Below, in pieces: positions 25,764 through 34,599 of a stretch of 64,000 bases of DNA. Within the stretch, counting starts at the first letter, position 1. Every line of letters begins with the position of its first letter. The notes below the pieces were generated by a model. The model had not been told where the DNA came from and did no database searches. It worked only from the letters and a program-made list of their open reading frames with translations. The stretch covers positions 1 to 64,000 of the forward strand of contig RDXN01000033.1 of the NCBI GenBank assembly GCA_004292855.1. The letters are read 5' to 3'. The translations under genes and the position numbers were made by a program. Origin of the DNA: Cytophagales bacterium (GTDB lineage: Bacteria; Bacteroidota; Bacteroidia; Cytophagales; Spirosomataceae).

Positions 25764-26487
25764 CCGTTTTGAAATAGTCTGCTGCCTGAAGCAGGCGACT
25801 CCCGTACCAACTGAACACTGCGCCGTCGACAAGCCGAATCTGGGCGTTTGGGCACAGGGCCTGTAACGGGGCTTTATGGGTTTCCCTGAATGGATACGGC
25901 TCCGACGACAGGAAAATCAGATCGGGTTTAACTGCCTGTAAATCAGCGGGTGAAACAACCGGATAGCGCGATTGATGCCCAAATACATTGCTGAACCCCG
26001 CTACAGCCAACATCGTGTCGATAAATGTTTGATTACCAGCTACCATCCACGGGTCTTGCCAGATCAGATAGGCCGCCCGTTTGGGGCCGGGAAGCGGAGG
26101 GAGGCCAGCCAATGATTCGCTGATCTTGGCCGTTAATTGCCAGGCTTCGGTGATGCGGTCTACGGCCTTGCCAACGGTCATAATCATGTTGAGCGCATCA
26201 GACATCGTAACCACATTGGTCAGTAACACATTGAAGCGCGTTTGCAGGGTTTCAACGTCGCTCTTTGTGTTCTCTTCTTTATTAGCCAGGATAAGCGTGG
26301 GCTGAAGGGCTTCGATGCGGTCGTGATGAACCGTTTTTGTGCCGCCCACAATAGGGATATCGTTTATGCGGTCGGCGGGGTACACGCAGAATTTGGTGCG
26401 ACCAACCACCTCCTTATCCAGACCCAGCTCGAACAGGAGTTCAGTTAAAGAGGGTACGAGCGAAATAATACGTTGAGTTGATAGCAT
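25741..26487 (-). CDS. BtuF-like helical-backbone metal receptor, no signal peptide
   Basis: 248 residues from the ATG at 26487. The class III substrate-binding fold is clear: RIISLVPSLTELLFELGLD, VVGRTKFCVYPADRIN, IVGGTKTVHHDRIEALQPTL and DLQAVKPDLIFLSSEPYPF. Relatives with a signal peptide deliver cobalamin or ferric siderophores to ABC importers, but this protein starts directly with the domain and no ABC genes are nearby. Cytosolic relatives of this type exist in Bacteroidota with unknown ligand. Confidence 0.8.
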   Translation of the reverse strand: MLSTQRIISLVPSLTELLFELGLDKEVVGRTKFCVYPADRINDIPIVGGTKTVHHDRIEALQPTLILANKEENTKSDVETLQTRFNVLLTNVVTMSDALNMIMTVGKAVDRITEAWQLTAKISESLAGLPPLPGPKRAAYLIWQDPWMVAGNQTFIDTMLAVAGFSNVFGHQSRYPVVSPADLQAVKPDLIFLSSEPYPFRETHKAPLQALCPNAQIRLVDGAVFSWYGSRLLQAADYFKTVIRPAFA

Positions 26488-26493
26488 GATCAT

Positions 26494-26526
26494 AAAAAAA
26501 GCGGAGAAGGTGTGAACCTGCTCCGC
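26494..26526 (-). terminator. Terminator after the small YgaP-like gene
   Basis: Stem gcggag/ctccgc extended by aggt/acct, with seven T on the minus strand. It lies between the YgaP-like gene and the BtuF-like gene, so these two are separate units. Confidence 0.75.
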
Positions 26527-26550
26527 TCGTTGGGTCAACAAAGGAGAATA

Positions 26551-26775
26551 CTACCGTCGGCGGTCTTCATACTCTTGTCGGGTTGTAAAATTCATAAACG
26601 CGTAGGCCGGGCAAAAGGCTGTTATGCAGCTAGCAATCAGCGCAAGAGCGAACGAAACAAGTGCAAACGCACTAAAACCCGACAAAAAGCCCATTAGATA
26701 GGCCGCAACTACATCAATAACGATCAGCGCACGAACGATCTGATCAACAAATCCAACGTTTCTTGTAAAGCTCAT
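26551..26775 (-). CDS. Small membrane protein, DUF2892 (YgaP membrane-domain-like)
   Basis: 74 residues from the ATG at 26775; a GTG nine bases upstream is an alternative. It has the N-terminal RNVGFVDQIVRALI pattern and two hydrophobic helices (VDVVAAYLMGFLSG-like and SFALALIASCITAFCPAY), the usual DUF2892 layout ending in CPAY. In YgaP this domain anchors a rhodanese; here it stands alone. Confidence 0.85.
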   Translation of the reverse strand: MSFTRNVGFVDQIVRALIVIDVVAAYLMGFLSGFSAFALVSFALALIASCITAFCPAYAFMNFTTRQEYEDRRR

Positions 26776-26901
26776 AGGGGACACAGGTCAAGAATGCCTT
26801 CAAAAATAGGGATGACCTACGCTTTATGATTACCAACCGTTGTTAAAAAATACTTAAACTTGACAAAAACTACAACAAAATACTTAAGTATTCACCGAAG
26901 G

Positions 26902-28218
26902 CTAGACCGCTACTGACTGCCGGTGAATAATAGCCTCACGGTCGGGGCCGGTCGAAATAAAGCTAATCGGCAACCCCAGCAACTCCTCCAGGAAGCTAAT
27001 GTAGGCGGCCAATTCAACCGGAATATCATCAAACGACGTAAACGAATCGAGCGAGGTTTTCCAGCCTTTGAAGGTCTTGTACACCGGCGTAACGTCGGTA
27101 TCGACCAGGTCATAAGGCATTTGTTCGCTCAGGGCACCCAACGAACCGTCGGCTCCGGCAATTTGGTAATGCGTACAAACCTTGATCTCGTCAAATATGT
27201 TCAGTACGTCGACCTTCATCATCACCAACTGCGTAACGCCGTTGAGCATGATGGCGTATTTCAGCGCGGGTAGGTCGAGCCAGCCGCATCGGCGCGGACG
27301 CCCGGTTGTGGCACCAAACTCGCGGCCTTCCCGGCGCATTTCTTCACCAGTTTCGTCGAGGAGTTCGGTCGGGAAGGGGCCGCTGCCCACGCGGGTGCAG
27401 TAGGCCTTGAAAATGCCGTACACCTCGCCAATCTGCCGGGGTGCTACGCCCAGACCTGTGCAGGCCCCGGCGGTCATGGTACTCGAACTCGTCACGAACG
27501 GGTACGAACCAAAATCAATATCGAGCAGCGATCCCTGTGCGCCTTCGGCCAGAATTCGTTTGCCATCGGCAAGGGCCGCGTTGATGCTGTATTCGCTGTC
27601 GGTGAGGTTAAACTGCTTCATAAACGCCACCGCCGAAAAGAACTCCGTTTCGGCATCGGGCAATACCGATGCGTAATCGAATCCGTAATGATCGAGCGTG
27701 GTTTTGTGTTGCTGCACCAGACGTTGATACTTCTCGTGAAAGTTCGGTGAGAGAATATCACCCACGCGTAACCCCAGCCGAGCCACTTTGTCCTGATACG
27801 TTGGGCCGATGCCCCGCAGGGTCGAGCCAATCTTCGAGGCCCCTTTGGCCTGTTCGTAGGCCGCGTCGAGCAGGCGGTGGGTCGGAATAATGATCGACGC
27901 TTTCTTGGAGATCGTCAGCGAAGCCGACCTCCGGTTTTTGCTCAGATCCAGGTTGAACTTGGCTAACCCGTCGATCTCGCGCCGGAACACAATTGGGTCG
28001 AGTACCACGCCATTCCCGATGATATTCTTAATGTCGGGCCGGAAAATACCGGACGGAATCTGGTGCAACACGTGCTTAATACCGTCGAATTCGAGCGTAT
28101 GCCCGGCGTTGGGGCCACCCTGAAACCGGGCGACCACCTGATATTGTGGGGCCAGTACGTCCACAATTTTCCCTTTACCCTCGTCGCCCCACTGGAGGCC
28201 TAATAAAACATCAACCAT
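26902..28218 (-). CDS. purA: Adenylosuccinate synthetase
   Basis: 438 residues, close to the usual 430. The enzyme makes adenylosuccinate from IMP, aspartate and GTP in AMP synthesis. The N-terminal GLQWGDEGKGKIVDVL is the GTP-binding/catalytic loop, and GPNAGHTL, STLRGIGPTYQDKVAR, EGAQGSLLDIDFGSYPFVTS and TGRPRRCGWLDL are diagnostic. It lies 27 bases behind the Fur-type gene and is likely the third gene of a rel-fur-purA transcript. Confidence 0.98.
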   Translation of the reverse strand: MVDVLLGLQWGDEGKGKIVDVLAPQYQVVARFQGGPNAGHTLEFDGIKHVLHQIPSGIFRPDIKNIIGNGVVLDPIVFRREIDGLAKFNLDLSKNRRSASLTISKKASIIIPTHRLLDAAYEQAKGASKIGSTLRGIGPTYQDKVARLGLRVGDILSPNFHEKYQRLVQQHKTTLDHYGFDYASVLPDAETEFFSAVAFMKQFNLTDSEYSINAALADGKRILAEGAQGSLLDIDFGSYPFVTSSSTMTAGACTGLGVAPRQIGEVYGIFKAYCTRVGSGPFPTELLDETGEEMRREGREFGATTGRPRRCGWLDLPALKYAIMLNGVTQLVMMKVDVLNIFDEIKVCTHYQIAGADGSLGALSEQMPYDLVDTDVTPVYKTFKGWKTSLDSFTSFDDIPVELAAYISFLEELLGLPISFISTGPDREAIIHRQSVAV

Positions 28219-28245
28219 TGAAACTAGCTAAGAATACTGTATTAC

Positions 28246-28788
28246 TTAATCCCTTGCATCAGCCGGGTATCCCACTGTCCGATCAACCGACTCCCCCTGC
28301 TCCCCATCGACCTCCTCCGTTGCCGTGGCCCGATTCTCGCACATGTCGCGGGCGCAGGAGCCGTAGAAGATCAGAGAATGGTGCATGACGTTGAATTTGA
28401 GCATGTCGCCCACCATATTTTGAATGTTTTGCACACGTGGGTCGCAAAACTCCATCACCTTGTGGCAATCCGTGCAAATCAGGTGGTCGTGCTGTTTGTA
28501 GCCGTACGATTTCTCGTATTGCGCCAGATTTCGGCCAAACTGATGCTTCGTAACCAGGTCACAATCAACCAGCACGTCGAGCGTGTTGTAAACCGTGGCG
28601 CGGCTGACCTGGTATTTTTTGTTCTTCATAGAAATAAACAACTCGTCGACGTCGAAGTGGTCCTGACGGTTGTAGATCTCTTCCAGAATAGCAAATCGTT
28701 CGGGCGTTTTGCGTAGGCCCTTCCGCTCCAGATACGCCGTAAAGATGGTCCGGGCGGCCTCTAAGTTCGTTTGTTTTGGCGCAGCCAT
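28246..28788 (-). CDS. Fur-family transcriptional regulator
   Basis: 180 residues. The winged-helix DNA-binding domain is at about 10-85 (LRKTPERFAILEEIYNRQDH, then KKYQVSRATVYNTLDVLVDC). The dimerisation part has HDHLICTDCHKVMEFCD, with Cys105 and Cys108, and LIFYGSCARDMC, with Cys145 and Cys150, which together form a structural zinc site. The metal or peroxide it senses cannot be told from sequence. Residues after 150 form an acidic tail unlike most Fur proteins. It sits nine bases behind rel. Confidence 0.93.
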   Translation of the reverse strand: MAAPKQTNLEAARTIFTAYLERKGLRKTPERFAILEEIYNRQDHFDVDELFISMKNKKYQVSRATVYNTLDVLVDCDLVTKHQFGRNLAQYEKSYGYKQHDHLICTDCHKVMEFCDPRVQNIQNMVGDMLKFNVMHHSLIFYGSCARDMCENRATATEEVDGEQGESVDRTVGYPADARD

Positions 28789-28797
28789 AATGCAAAA

Positions 28798-31047
28798 TTA
28801 GTCAAACCGTACGACTTCGTACACCCCGTTTACGCTTTCGAGTTTGTGCATGAGCGTGTCGAGGTGAGCCGTGTCGTGAACATAAAGCTTGATGTTGCCC
28901 TCGAAAACGCCATCGGTCGAGTCGATAGTGACGGATCGCATGTTGATACTCAGCTCGTTACTGATAATTCGGGTCACGTCGTTTACCAGCCCCACGCGGT
29001 CGGTGCCCGTAATGCGCAGGCCTGCCAGAAACGCTAAATCGCGTTGCGAGGTCCACTTGGCCTTGATAATCCGGTTGCCGTGGTTCGACATCAGTTCGAC
29101 CGCGTTGGGGCACGAGACCCGGTGGATTTTGATGCCATCGTTGATCGTCACGAAGCCAAAAACATCGTCGCCCGAAATGGGATTGCAGCACTTCGAGAGC
29201 GTGTAGTCGATCCGGTCCATGTCTTCGCCAATGAGCAGCATGTCGGCATCGGCGCGGTCGCCGTGCATTTTCTTTAGCTCTTTGGTGAAGCTCTTCCCGT
29301 CGGCAATGTTGTCGGTGTTGAGCTTGTTTTGCCGGTTCTCTTTAGCCTCCTTCTCCGACTTAAACCGCACGATGTCTTTTGCGTCGAGGTGACCCTTGCC
29401 AAACCGGTAGAAGAAATCGTTGGTGGTTTTAGAGCCGAAAAACGCCCGCAGTTGGTTCAACAACTCGTTGTTCATCTCCATACGAAGCGTCTTGAGCTTT
29501 TTGGCTACCAGATCGCGCCCGTCGGTGATGTACCGCTTGTTGTCTTCCTTAATAATGTCTTTGATCTTGGTGCGGGCCTTCGAGGTCACCACAAACCGGA
29601 GCCAGTCTTCGTTGGGCTTTTGTTTGTTGGAGGTAATGACCTCAATCTGATCGCCGTTTTGCAGCACGTGGCTCAGGGGCACTAACACATTGTTGACCTT
29701 CGCGGCCATGCACTTGGCCCCCACCTGCGTGTGAATGTCGAACGCAAAATCGAGCGCGGTGGCCCCCCGTTGCAGCACCTTGAGGTCGCCCTTGGGTGTG
29801 AACACAAAAACTTCCTCGCTGTAGAGGTTGCTTCTGAAATCATCCAGAAACTCAATGGCCCCGGTTTTGTCGCCCTCGGCAGCGGTTTCGAGCATGTCGC
29901 GCACCTGCGAAATCCACATTTCGATGCCGCGCCCGGTTTGGGTGTCGTTGCCTTTGTATTTCCAGTGGGCTGCATAGCCTTTTTCGGCCACCTCGTTCAT
30001 CCGCTCGGTCCGAATCTGCACCTCGACCCACTGCCCGGTTTTGCTCATAACGGTCGTGTGGAGCGACTCGTAGCCGTTGGCGCGGGGCGTGCTGATCCAG
30101 TCTTTCAGCCGATCAGGGTTGGGTTTGTAGTGGTCCGTTACGATGGAATAGGCCCGCCAACAGGCCGCTTTTTCCTGCTCTGGCGGCACGTCCATGATGA
30201 TCCGAACGGCAAACAGATCATAGATTTCCTCAAACGGTTTTTTCGACTTACTCAGCTTATTCCAGATTGAGTAGATCGACTTGGGTCGCCCCCGCACCAC
30301 ATATTTGTAGCCCGTTTTAGCCAAATCGTCTTCGAGCGGTTCGATGAACCGTGAGATGAACCGGTCGCGCCCGGCTTTGGTCTCGCGGAGCTTACGAGCC
30401 ACGTCTTTAAACGCTTCCGGCTCCACGTACTTCAAGTACAGATCCTCAAGCTCCGACTTTACGGCGTATAAACCCAGCCGGTGCGCCAGCGGGGCATAAA
30501 TGTAGATCGTTTCCGACGCGATTTTCAACTGCTTATCGCGGGGCATCGAGTCGAGCGTCCGCATGTTGTGCAGACGGTCGGCGAGCTTGATCAGAATCAC
30601 CCGGACGTCGTCGGAGAGCGTCAGGAGCATCTTCCTGAAATTCTCGGCCTGCTGCGAGGTGCCATGTTCAAAGATGCCCGCGATTTTCGTTAGCCCGTCG
30701 ATAATGCGGGCCACCTTTGGGCCAAACAGCCGGTCGATGTCGGCGATGGTCGTGTCGGTGTCTTCAACAACGTCGTGCAGCAGGGCGGCTACAATGGAGG
30801 TGGTGCCGAGACCAATTTCCTCCACGGCAATCTGCGCCACGGCCAACGGGTGATAAATATACGGCTCCCCCGACCGCCGACGCATGTTCTTGTGGGCCTC
30901 TGCCGAGGTGTTGAACGCCTTTTTTATAAGTTTGGCGTCGTTGTCTTTCAGATACGGCTTGGCTTCCCGAAGCAGGCGTCGATAGCGTTTAAGAATCTCC
31001 TGGCGTTCGAGTTCCAGGTCGATGATGGGTTCGGCAACAGCATTCAT
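28798..31047 (-). CDS. rel: Bifunctional (p)ppGpp synthetase/hydrolase (RelA/SpoT)
   Basis: 749 residues from the ATG at 31047; an in-frame start at 31086 would add 13. The order of domains is HD hydrolase (VAALLHDVVEDTDTTIADID, HD intact), RelA_SpoT synthetase (GRPKSIYSIWNKLSKS, YDLFAVRIIMDV, YESLHTTVMSKTG), TGS (VFTPKGDLKVLQRGATALDF), and a C-terminal ACT domain. Both activities look intact, so this is probably the only long RSH enzyme of the cell. It makes and destroys the stringent-response alarmone. It leads an apparent operon with the Fur-type regulator and purA. Confidence 0.96.
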   Translation of the reverse strand: MNAVAEPIIDLELERQEILKRYRRLLREAKPYLKDNDAKLIKKAFNTSAEAHKNMRRRSGEPYIYHPLAVAQIAVEEIGLGTTSIVAALLHDVVEDTDTTIADIDRLFGPKVARIIDGLTKIAGIFEHGTSQQAENFRKMLLTLSDDVRVILIKLADRLHNMRTLDSMPRDKQLKIASETIYIYAPLAHRLGLYAVKSELEDLYLKYVEPEAFKDVARKLRETKAGRDRFISRFIEPLEDDLAKTGYKYVVRGRPKSIYSIWNKLSKSKKPFEEIYDLFAVRIIMDVPPEQEKAACWRAYSIVTDHYKPNPDRLKDWISTPRANGYESLHTTVMSKTGQWVEVQIRTERMNEVAEKGYAAHWKYKGNDTQTGRGIEMWISQVRDMLETAAEGDKTGAIEFLDDFRSNLYSEEVFVFTPKGDLKVLQRGATALDFAFDIHTQVGAKCMAAKVNNVLVPLSHVLQNGDQIEVITSNKQKPNEDWLRFVVTSKARTKIKDIIKEDNKRYITDGRDLVAKKLKTLRMEMNNELLNQLRAFFGSKTTNDFFYRFGKGHLDAKDIVRFKSEKEAKENRQNKLNTDNIADGKSFTKELKKMHGDRADADMLLIGEDMDRIDYTLSKCCNPISGDDVFGFVTINDGIKIHRVSCPNAVELMSNHGNRIIKAKWTSQRDLAFLAGLRITGTDRVGLVNDVTRIISNELSINMRSVTIDSTDGVFEGNIKLYVHDTAHLDTLMHKLESVNGVYEVVRFD

Positions 31048-31147
31048 AGTGGCGTTTTTCTCTATCGGTTGTACTCGGTAGATCAAGTTACGCGAATAGA
31101 TAGGATATTCTGTATGGTGAGGCCGGAAAAAGTTTTTGGGTTGGGGT

Positions 31148-31186
31148 AAATAATAAGCCCACTTCGCACGGAACGCGAAGCGGGCT
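31148..31186 (-). terminator. Terminator after the PQQ-propeller gene
   Basis: 13-bp stem with one mismatch (31155-31167 with 31174-31186; core aagccc..cttcgc) and a T-rich tract on the minus strand. Confidence 0.75.
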
Positions 31187-31218
31187 TACACCAAACTAGT
31201 CCTGAAAGATCCATTAAT

Positions 31219-32907
31219 TTAATTGGTTAGACCACTCAGGCCACTGTGATATATTTTACCAGCTTTGTCGATCACGCACGGCGACGAATAACGTAGCACC
31301 CCCGCTTCATTAAATTGCCATATTTTACTGCCGGTGGTTGCGTTGAGGGCATATAATACGGCATCCACTCCTTGTATATACACAACGCCATCGACCACAA
31401 CGGGGCTTGAATTGACCCTGTCTTCGTTATAGTTGGACGGCTGTCCGATTTTGAATTTCCATTTTTCGGCACCAGTTGTCTTATCCAGTGCGTATAGAAA
31501 ACTGTCTTTGCAGTAGAAATAAACCAACTGCCCGGCCACAATAGGGCTGGAGTCTATATTGCCTCCCGTTTTGAATTTCCACTTCAACGTTCCATCCGAA
31601 GCATTGATGGCGTAGGCATTCGCATCGTTGGAACCCACATACACAACACCGTCAGACTGTGTTGGACTCGACACGGAGGAATTGACAAGGTTGAATATCC
31701 ACTTGAATCTGCCACTATCTACGTCGTAAGCCCGCAATTGACCCCGGCCAGCAGCAATCACCGTGTTCTCGAATGTACAAGGGTTGGTCCGACCGTCCAC
31801 TCTGAAGTTTCGCCACTTCAATGTACCGGTTTCCAGGTCGTAAGCATCTAATACATTGACATTTTCGATGCTCACAATCACGTAGTTTTTGAGAATTGTT
31901 GGACTAGAGTTTACCCAGTAATCAGCGTAAGCCGACCACTTCATTTTTTTTGTTTTCAAATCGAAAGCTCTCAAGTAGCCGTCTGTTCCTGAACCGTAGT
32001 AGAGAATGTCGTTTTGCACGACGGGGCTTGATTCCCCCAAAAAGTCGCTTGGAATAAGGCCATTCTGAACGCCCGACGAGCAGTCGATAAACTTGACTCC
32101 ATACGATGGCAAAATTACATTTCCGTCGTAGATCGTTGGATTGGCAAACAAAGCCACACCCTTGTTGTTGAATGTCCAAAGTTTTGTACCTGTTAGGGCA
32201 TCAACGGCATTCAGTTCGAAGCCGTCCGAATTTGACACGTAAATAACACTCCGGGTGGGAAGTTTACCCGAAGTGATCAAGAGTTCTTTCTCAAGTTGAA
32301 CGCTGTAGGTTTGTGTAGTGCCGTTTTCGGCTGTTACGACGAAGGGTGCAATCCGCGAAAAATCACTGTATACGCCTGTGGCTGGGTCCGAGGTGGCCCC
32401 GTCGGAGAGCTTAATGGTTGGTCGCAGGTTCGCCAGATTCGCGGTGGCCGGAAGGGTTGCCTTTATGGTGAGGGCAGCGGGGTCGATGGTGGCTACCACG
32501 GCGGGCGTAAAATCGTTGAAGCTAAACGATATGATTTCCTTACTGTTCGATTTAGTGCGGGTAACCGTCACGGTGTACGATGACGTTGTGCCATCTTCGG
32601 CAGTGACCGTGTAAGCGACTGGTTTAGCGAAATCATGCACCTTACCGGACTCCGGTAAAACCTTTGCTTTTGCCGAAACGCTAATCGATGGAATCAACTT
32701 GGTCGGATCGGCTGAGGATGGAACGGTAGCTGTTATCTGTTTGGTTGCAGCGTCGATGATTGCATCGCCCGCTGGCATGAACTGGAGAAACGAAAACTTT
32801 GTAATTAATTTCTCTGAACTCTTTGGCAAGGCCTCTTCCTGTTTTTTGCAACTCACGGCAAGGATAACGCCCAAAAGCAAACACAGAGCGAGGGTAATTT
32901 TGAACAT
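31219..32907 (-). CDS. Lipoprotein with cadherin-like repeats and PQQ-type beta-propeller
   Basis: 562 residues from the ATG at 32907, which opens a lipoprotein signal (MFKITLALCLLLGVILAVSC, Cys20). Two similar 80-residue repeats follow (VAYTVTAEDGTTSSYTVTVT and PFVVTAENGTTQTYSVQLEK), of the DUF5018 type seen in Bacteroidota surface proteins. From about 235 on there is a seven- or eight-bladed propeller of YVGSNDANAYAINASDGTLK-like blades, as in PQQ/BamB-type proteins. Enzyme-type cofactor residues are not evident, so a binding or scaffold role at the cell surface is more likely. Confidence 0.85.
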   Translation of the reverse strand: MFKITLALCLLLGVILAVSCKKQEEALPKSSEKLITKFSFLQFMPAGDAIIDAATKQITATVPSSADPTKLIPSISVSAKAKVLPESGKVHDFAKPVAYTVTAEDGTTSSYTVTVTRTKSNSKEIISFSFNDFTPAVVATIDPAALTIKATLPATANLANLRPTIKLSDGATSDPATGVYSDFSRIAPFVVTAENGTTQTYSVQLEKELLITSGKLPTRSVIYVSNSDGFELNAVDALTGTKLWTFNNKGVALFANPTIYDGNVILPSYGVKFIDCSSGVQNGLIPSDFLGESSPVVQNDILYYGSGTDGYLRAFDLKTKKMKWSAYADYWVNSSPTILKNYVIVSIENVNVLDAYDLETGTLKWRNFRVDGRTNPCTFENTVIAAGRGQLRAYDVDSGRFKWIFNLVNSSVSSPTQSDGVVYVGSNDANAYAINASDGTLKWKFKTGGNIDSSPIVAGQLVYFYCKDSFLYALDKTTGAEKWKFKIGQPSNYNEDRVNSSPVVVDGVVYIQGVDAVLYALNATTGSKIWQFNEAGVLRYSSPCVIDKAGKIYHSGLSGLTN

Positions 32908-33063
32908 GGTGGTTGTAGAAATAAATGAGACAAGTGAAATTGGTGGTGTGACCATGGTAGCACGGTCAATGCTCAAATATAAGAGGTAAATCACTAAGTC
33001 ACTAACGCTAGCCGAATAGTGCGGAACAATAAGCGGTTCTGTCACAAGAGTACACTGACTCGG

Positions 33064-34287
33064 ATGCCGTACCTTGTAGCCATGTTCAAAGACCGGCAAC
33101 TGCTGCATATTTACGCCATTATTTTCATCGACGTGGTTGTTGGGTCGGCTATTGGCCCCATCCTGCCAGAGTTTGTCAAAGGCCACAGCTACCCTCAATT
33201 ATGGCTGGCGTTAGGTACGGGCCTTTTTTTGGGGGTGCAGTTGTTCTCGGCCCCGCTGCTTGGCAAACTCTCCGACGGCTATGGCCGACGACCCATTTTT
33301 ATCATCTCGGCCATTGGCACGTTCATCGCCGATTGTATGCTGTTGCCCGTTCGGTTGGGGGCGCAACTCGCTAACCGGTTTAGCGACGGACTTACCAACG
33401 GCATGTATGCCACGGTCCGCTCGGCCATCACCGACATCTCGCCGAAGGACGAACTCTTCAAGAACCTGGGCATCGAGGGGGCCATTATCTCGCTTGGGTT
33501 TGTGATCGGTCCCGCCGTGTCGGGCTTGCTGCTGACCACGTTCGACGTGGCCGAGGGAAATCAGGCGCGGGTGGTGGTTTGGCTGGCCATTAGCCTGTCG
33601 GCACTCAACGTGGGCTTGAGTTTTTTGCTGCGTGAAACGAGTAAAACCCAACCCGGTGTCTCCAGGGAAGTATTGAAAAAAGAGGTGGTTGGGGCGTTGA
33701 ACGCCACTACAATCTGGCACCGGCTCCTGCAAAAAGACCAGCAGGCTCCGGGTCTCAAGCAATTGGTCCTGATGCAGTTGGCCCTTACGCTGAGTACGGG
33801 CTACTACTTCTATTTCGTAACGTTTGCGAGTTTCGGTACATTACAGATGGACGCCAAGGCGATCTCGTACTTTTTCATGTACTTTGGTGCCCTGAGCGTG
33901 GGGATCAGCTACGTATTCTACACCTACCTCGCCGACCGAATCGACCAACGCCGGGCTATTATCTGGTTAGCCGGGCTTTCGGTGCCGGTGCTGGCAGGGT
34001 ACGGATTCGTAGGCACCTCACGCGTAGCTCTGTACGCGCTTGTCACGGTCGACTGCCTGACGATCTCACTTATTCAGGGGTTGATTGAGGGTCTGATGGC
34101 CCAAAAAACCACCGACGCCGACCGGGGGGAGGTGTTCGGCCTGAATCAGGCATTGCAAGGGCTGGCGAGTTTCGGCACCACGATTGTGTTCGGCGGCCTG
34201 TCTCTCCTCGATTTGCGCTTGCCGTTTGGTTGGTTTGCTCTGTGTGTGGGGTTGGTAGCGGTTATGGCGGGGCGTAACAAAGGCTAA
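33064..34287 (+). CDS. MFS transporter, TetA-like drug/H+ antiporter type
   Basis: 407 residues from the ATG at 33064; ATG 33082 and an upstream start at 33019 are alternatives. Twelve hydrophobic segments are expected. The conserved loop 2-3 motif appears as GKLSDGYGRRPIF, as in the 12-helix efflux families, and GFVIGPAVSGLLL resembles the antiporter motif C. The substrate is unknown. It is divergent from the PQQ-propeller gene. Confidence 0.88.
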   Translation: MPYLVAMFKDRQLLHIYAIIFIDVVVGSAIGPILPEFVKGHSYPQLWLALGTGLFLGVQLFSAPLLGKLSDGYGRRPIFIISAIGTFIADCMLLPVRLGAQLANRFSDGLTNGMYATVRSAITDISPKDELFKNLGIEGAIISLGFVIGPAVSGLLLTTFDVAEGNQARVVVWLAISLSALNVGLSFLLRETSKTQPGVSREVLKKEVVGALNATTIWHRLLQKDQQAPGLKQLVLMQLALTLSTGYYFYFVTFASFGTLQMDAKAISYFFMYFGALSVGISYVFYTYLADRIDQRRAIIWLAGLSVPVLAGYGFVGTSRVALYALVTVDCLTISLIQGLIEGLMAQKTTDADRGEVFGLNQALQGLASFGTTIVFGGLSLLDLRLPFGWFALCVGLVAVMAGRNKG

Positions 34288-34323
34288 ATTTATTTAGTAA
34301 TTTCGTGTAAACGCAGAACGACA

Positions 34324-34599
34324 ATGATAACGATTAAAGAAGCAGCACAAAAAGCGATGGAATTTTGCGAGCAGCTTTACCCGGGCACCACCGATTTTTT
34401 GCTGGAAGAGGTGGAAAGAGAGGACGAGAAGTATTGGATTATCACTCTTAGCTTTCCCAGCAATTCTATCAATTCTGATCTCACTGTTAAAAGCTTAGCA
34501 CAACGATACGCAGGTTCACAACGAAAATACAAGAGCCTTAAAATAGATGCCCAAACCGGTGAGTTCGTTTCTATGAAGATACGGGAGTTACAGTCATGA
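34324..34599 (+). CDS. Small PepSY-like protein paired with a PIN protein
   Basis: 91 residues. It starts MITIKEAAQKAMEFCEQLY, has a central VEREDEKYWIITLSFPS strand pair and ends with YKSLKIDAQTGEFVSMKIRE. That layout (helix, two strands, then a K-x-D-x-x-TGE-x hairpin) resembles a PepSY/YPEB domain. There is no signal peptide. Its stop codon overlaps the start of the PIN gene (ATGA), so the two are co-translated and this protein may be the antitoxin. The pair is more A+T-rich than its neighbours, which suggests acquisition. Confidence 0.65.
   Translation: MITIKEAAQKAMEFCEQLYPGTTDFLLEEVEREDEKYWIITLSFPSNSINSDLTVKSLAQRYAGSQRKYKSLKIDAQTGEFVSMKIRELQS

Noticed and set aside
31219-32907. PQQ-dependent alcohol dehydrogenase
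   Set aside because: The propeller blades match, but the lipoprotein anchor, Ig-like front and lack of evident cofactor ligands argue against an enzyme.
33064-34287. Tetracycline-resistance gene
   Set aside because: The MFS protein resembles TetA-type antiporters in general motifs only; the drug specificity cannot be read, and the family is broad.
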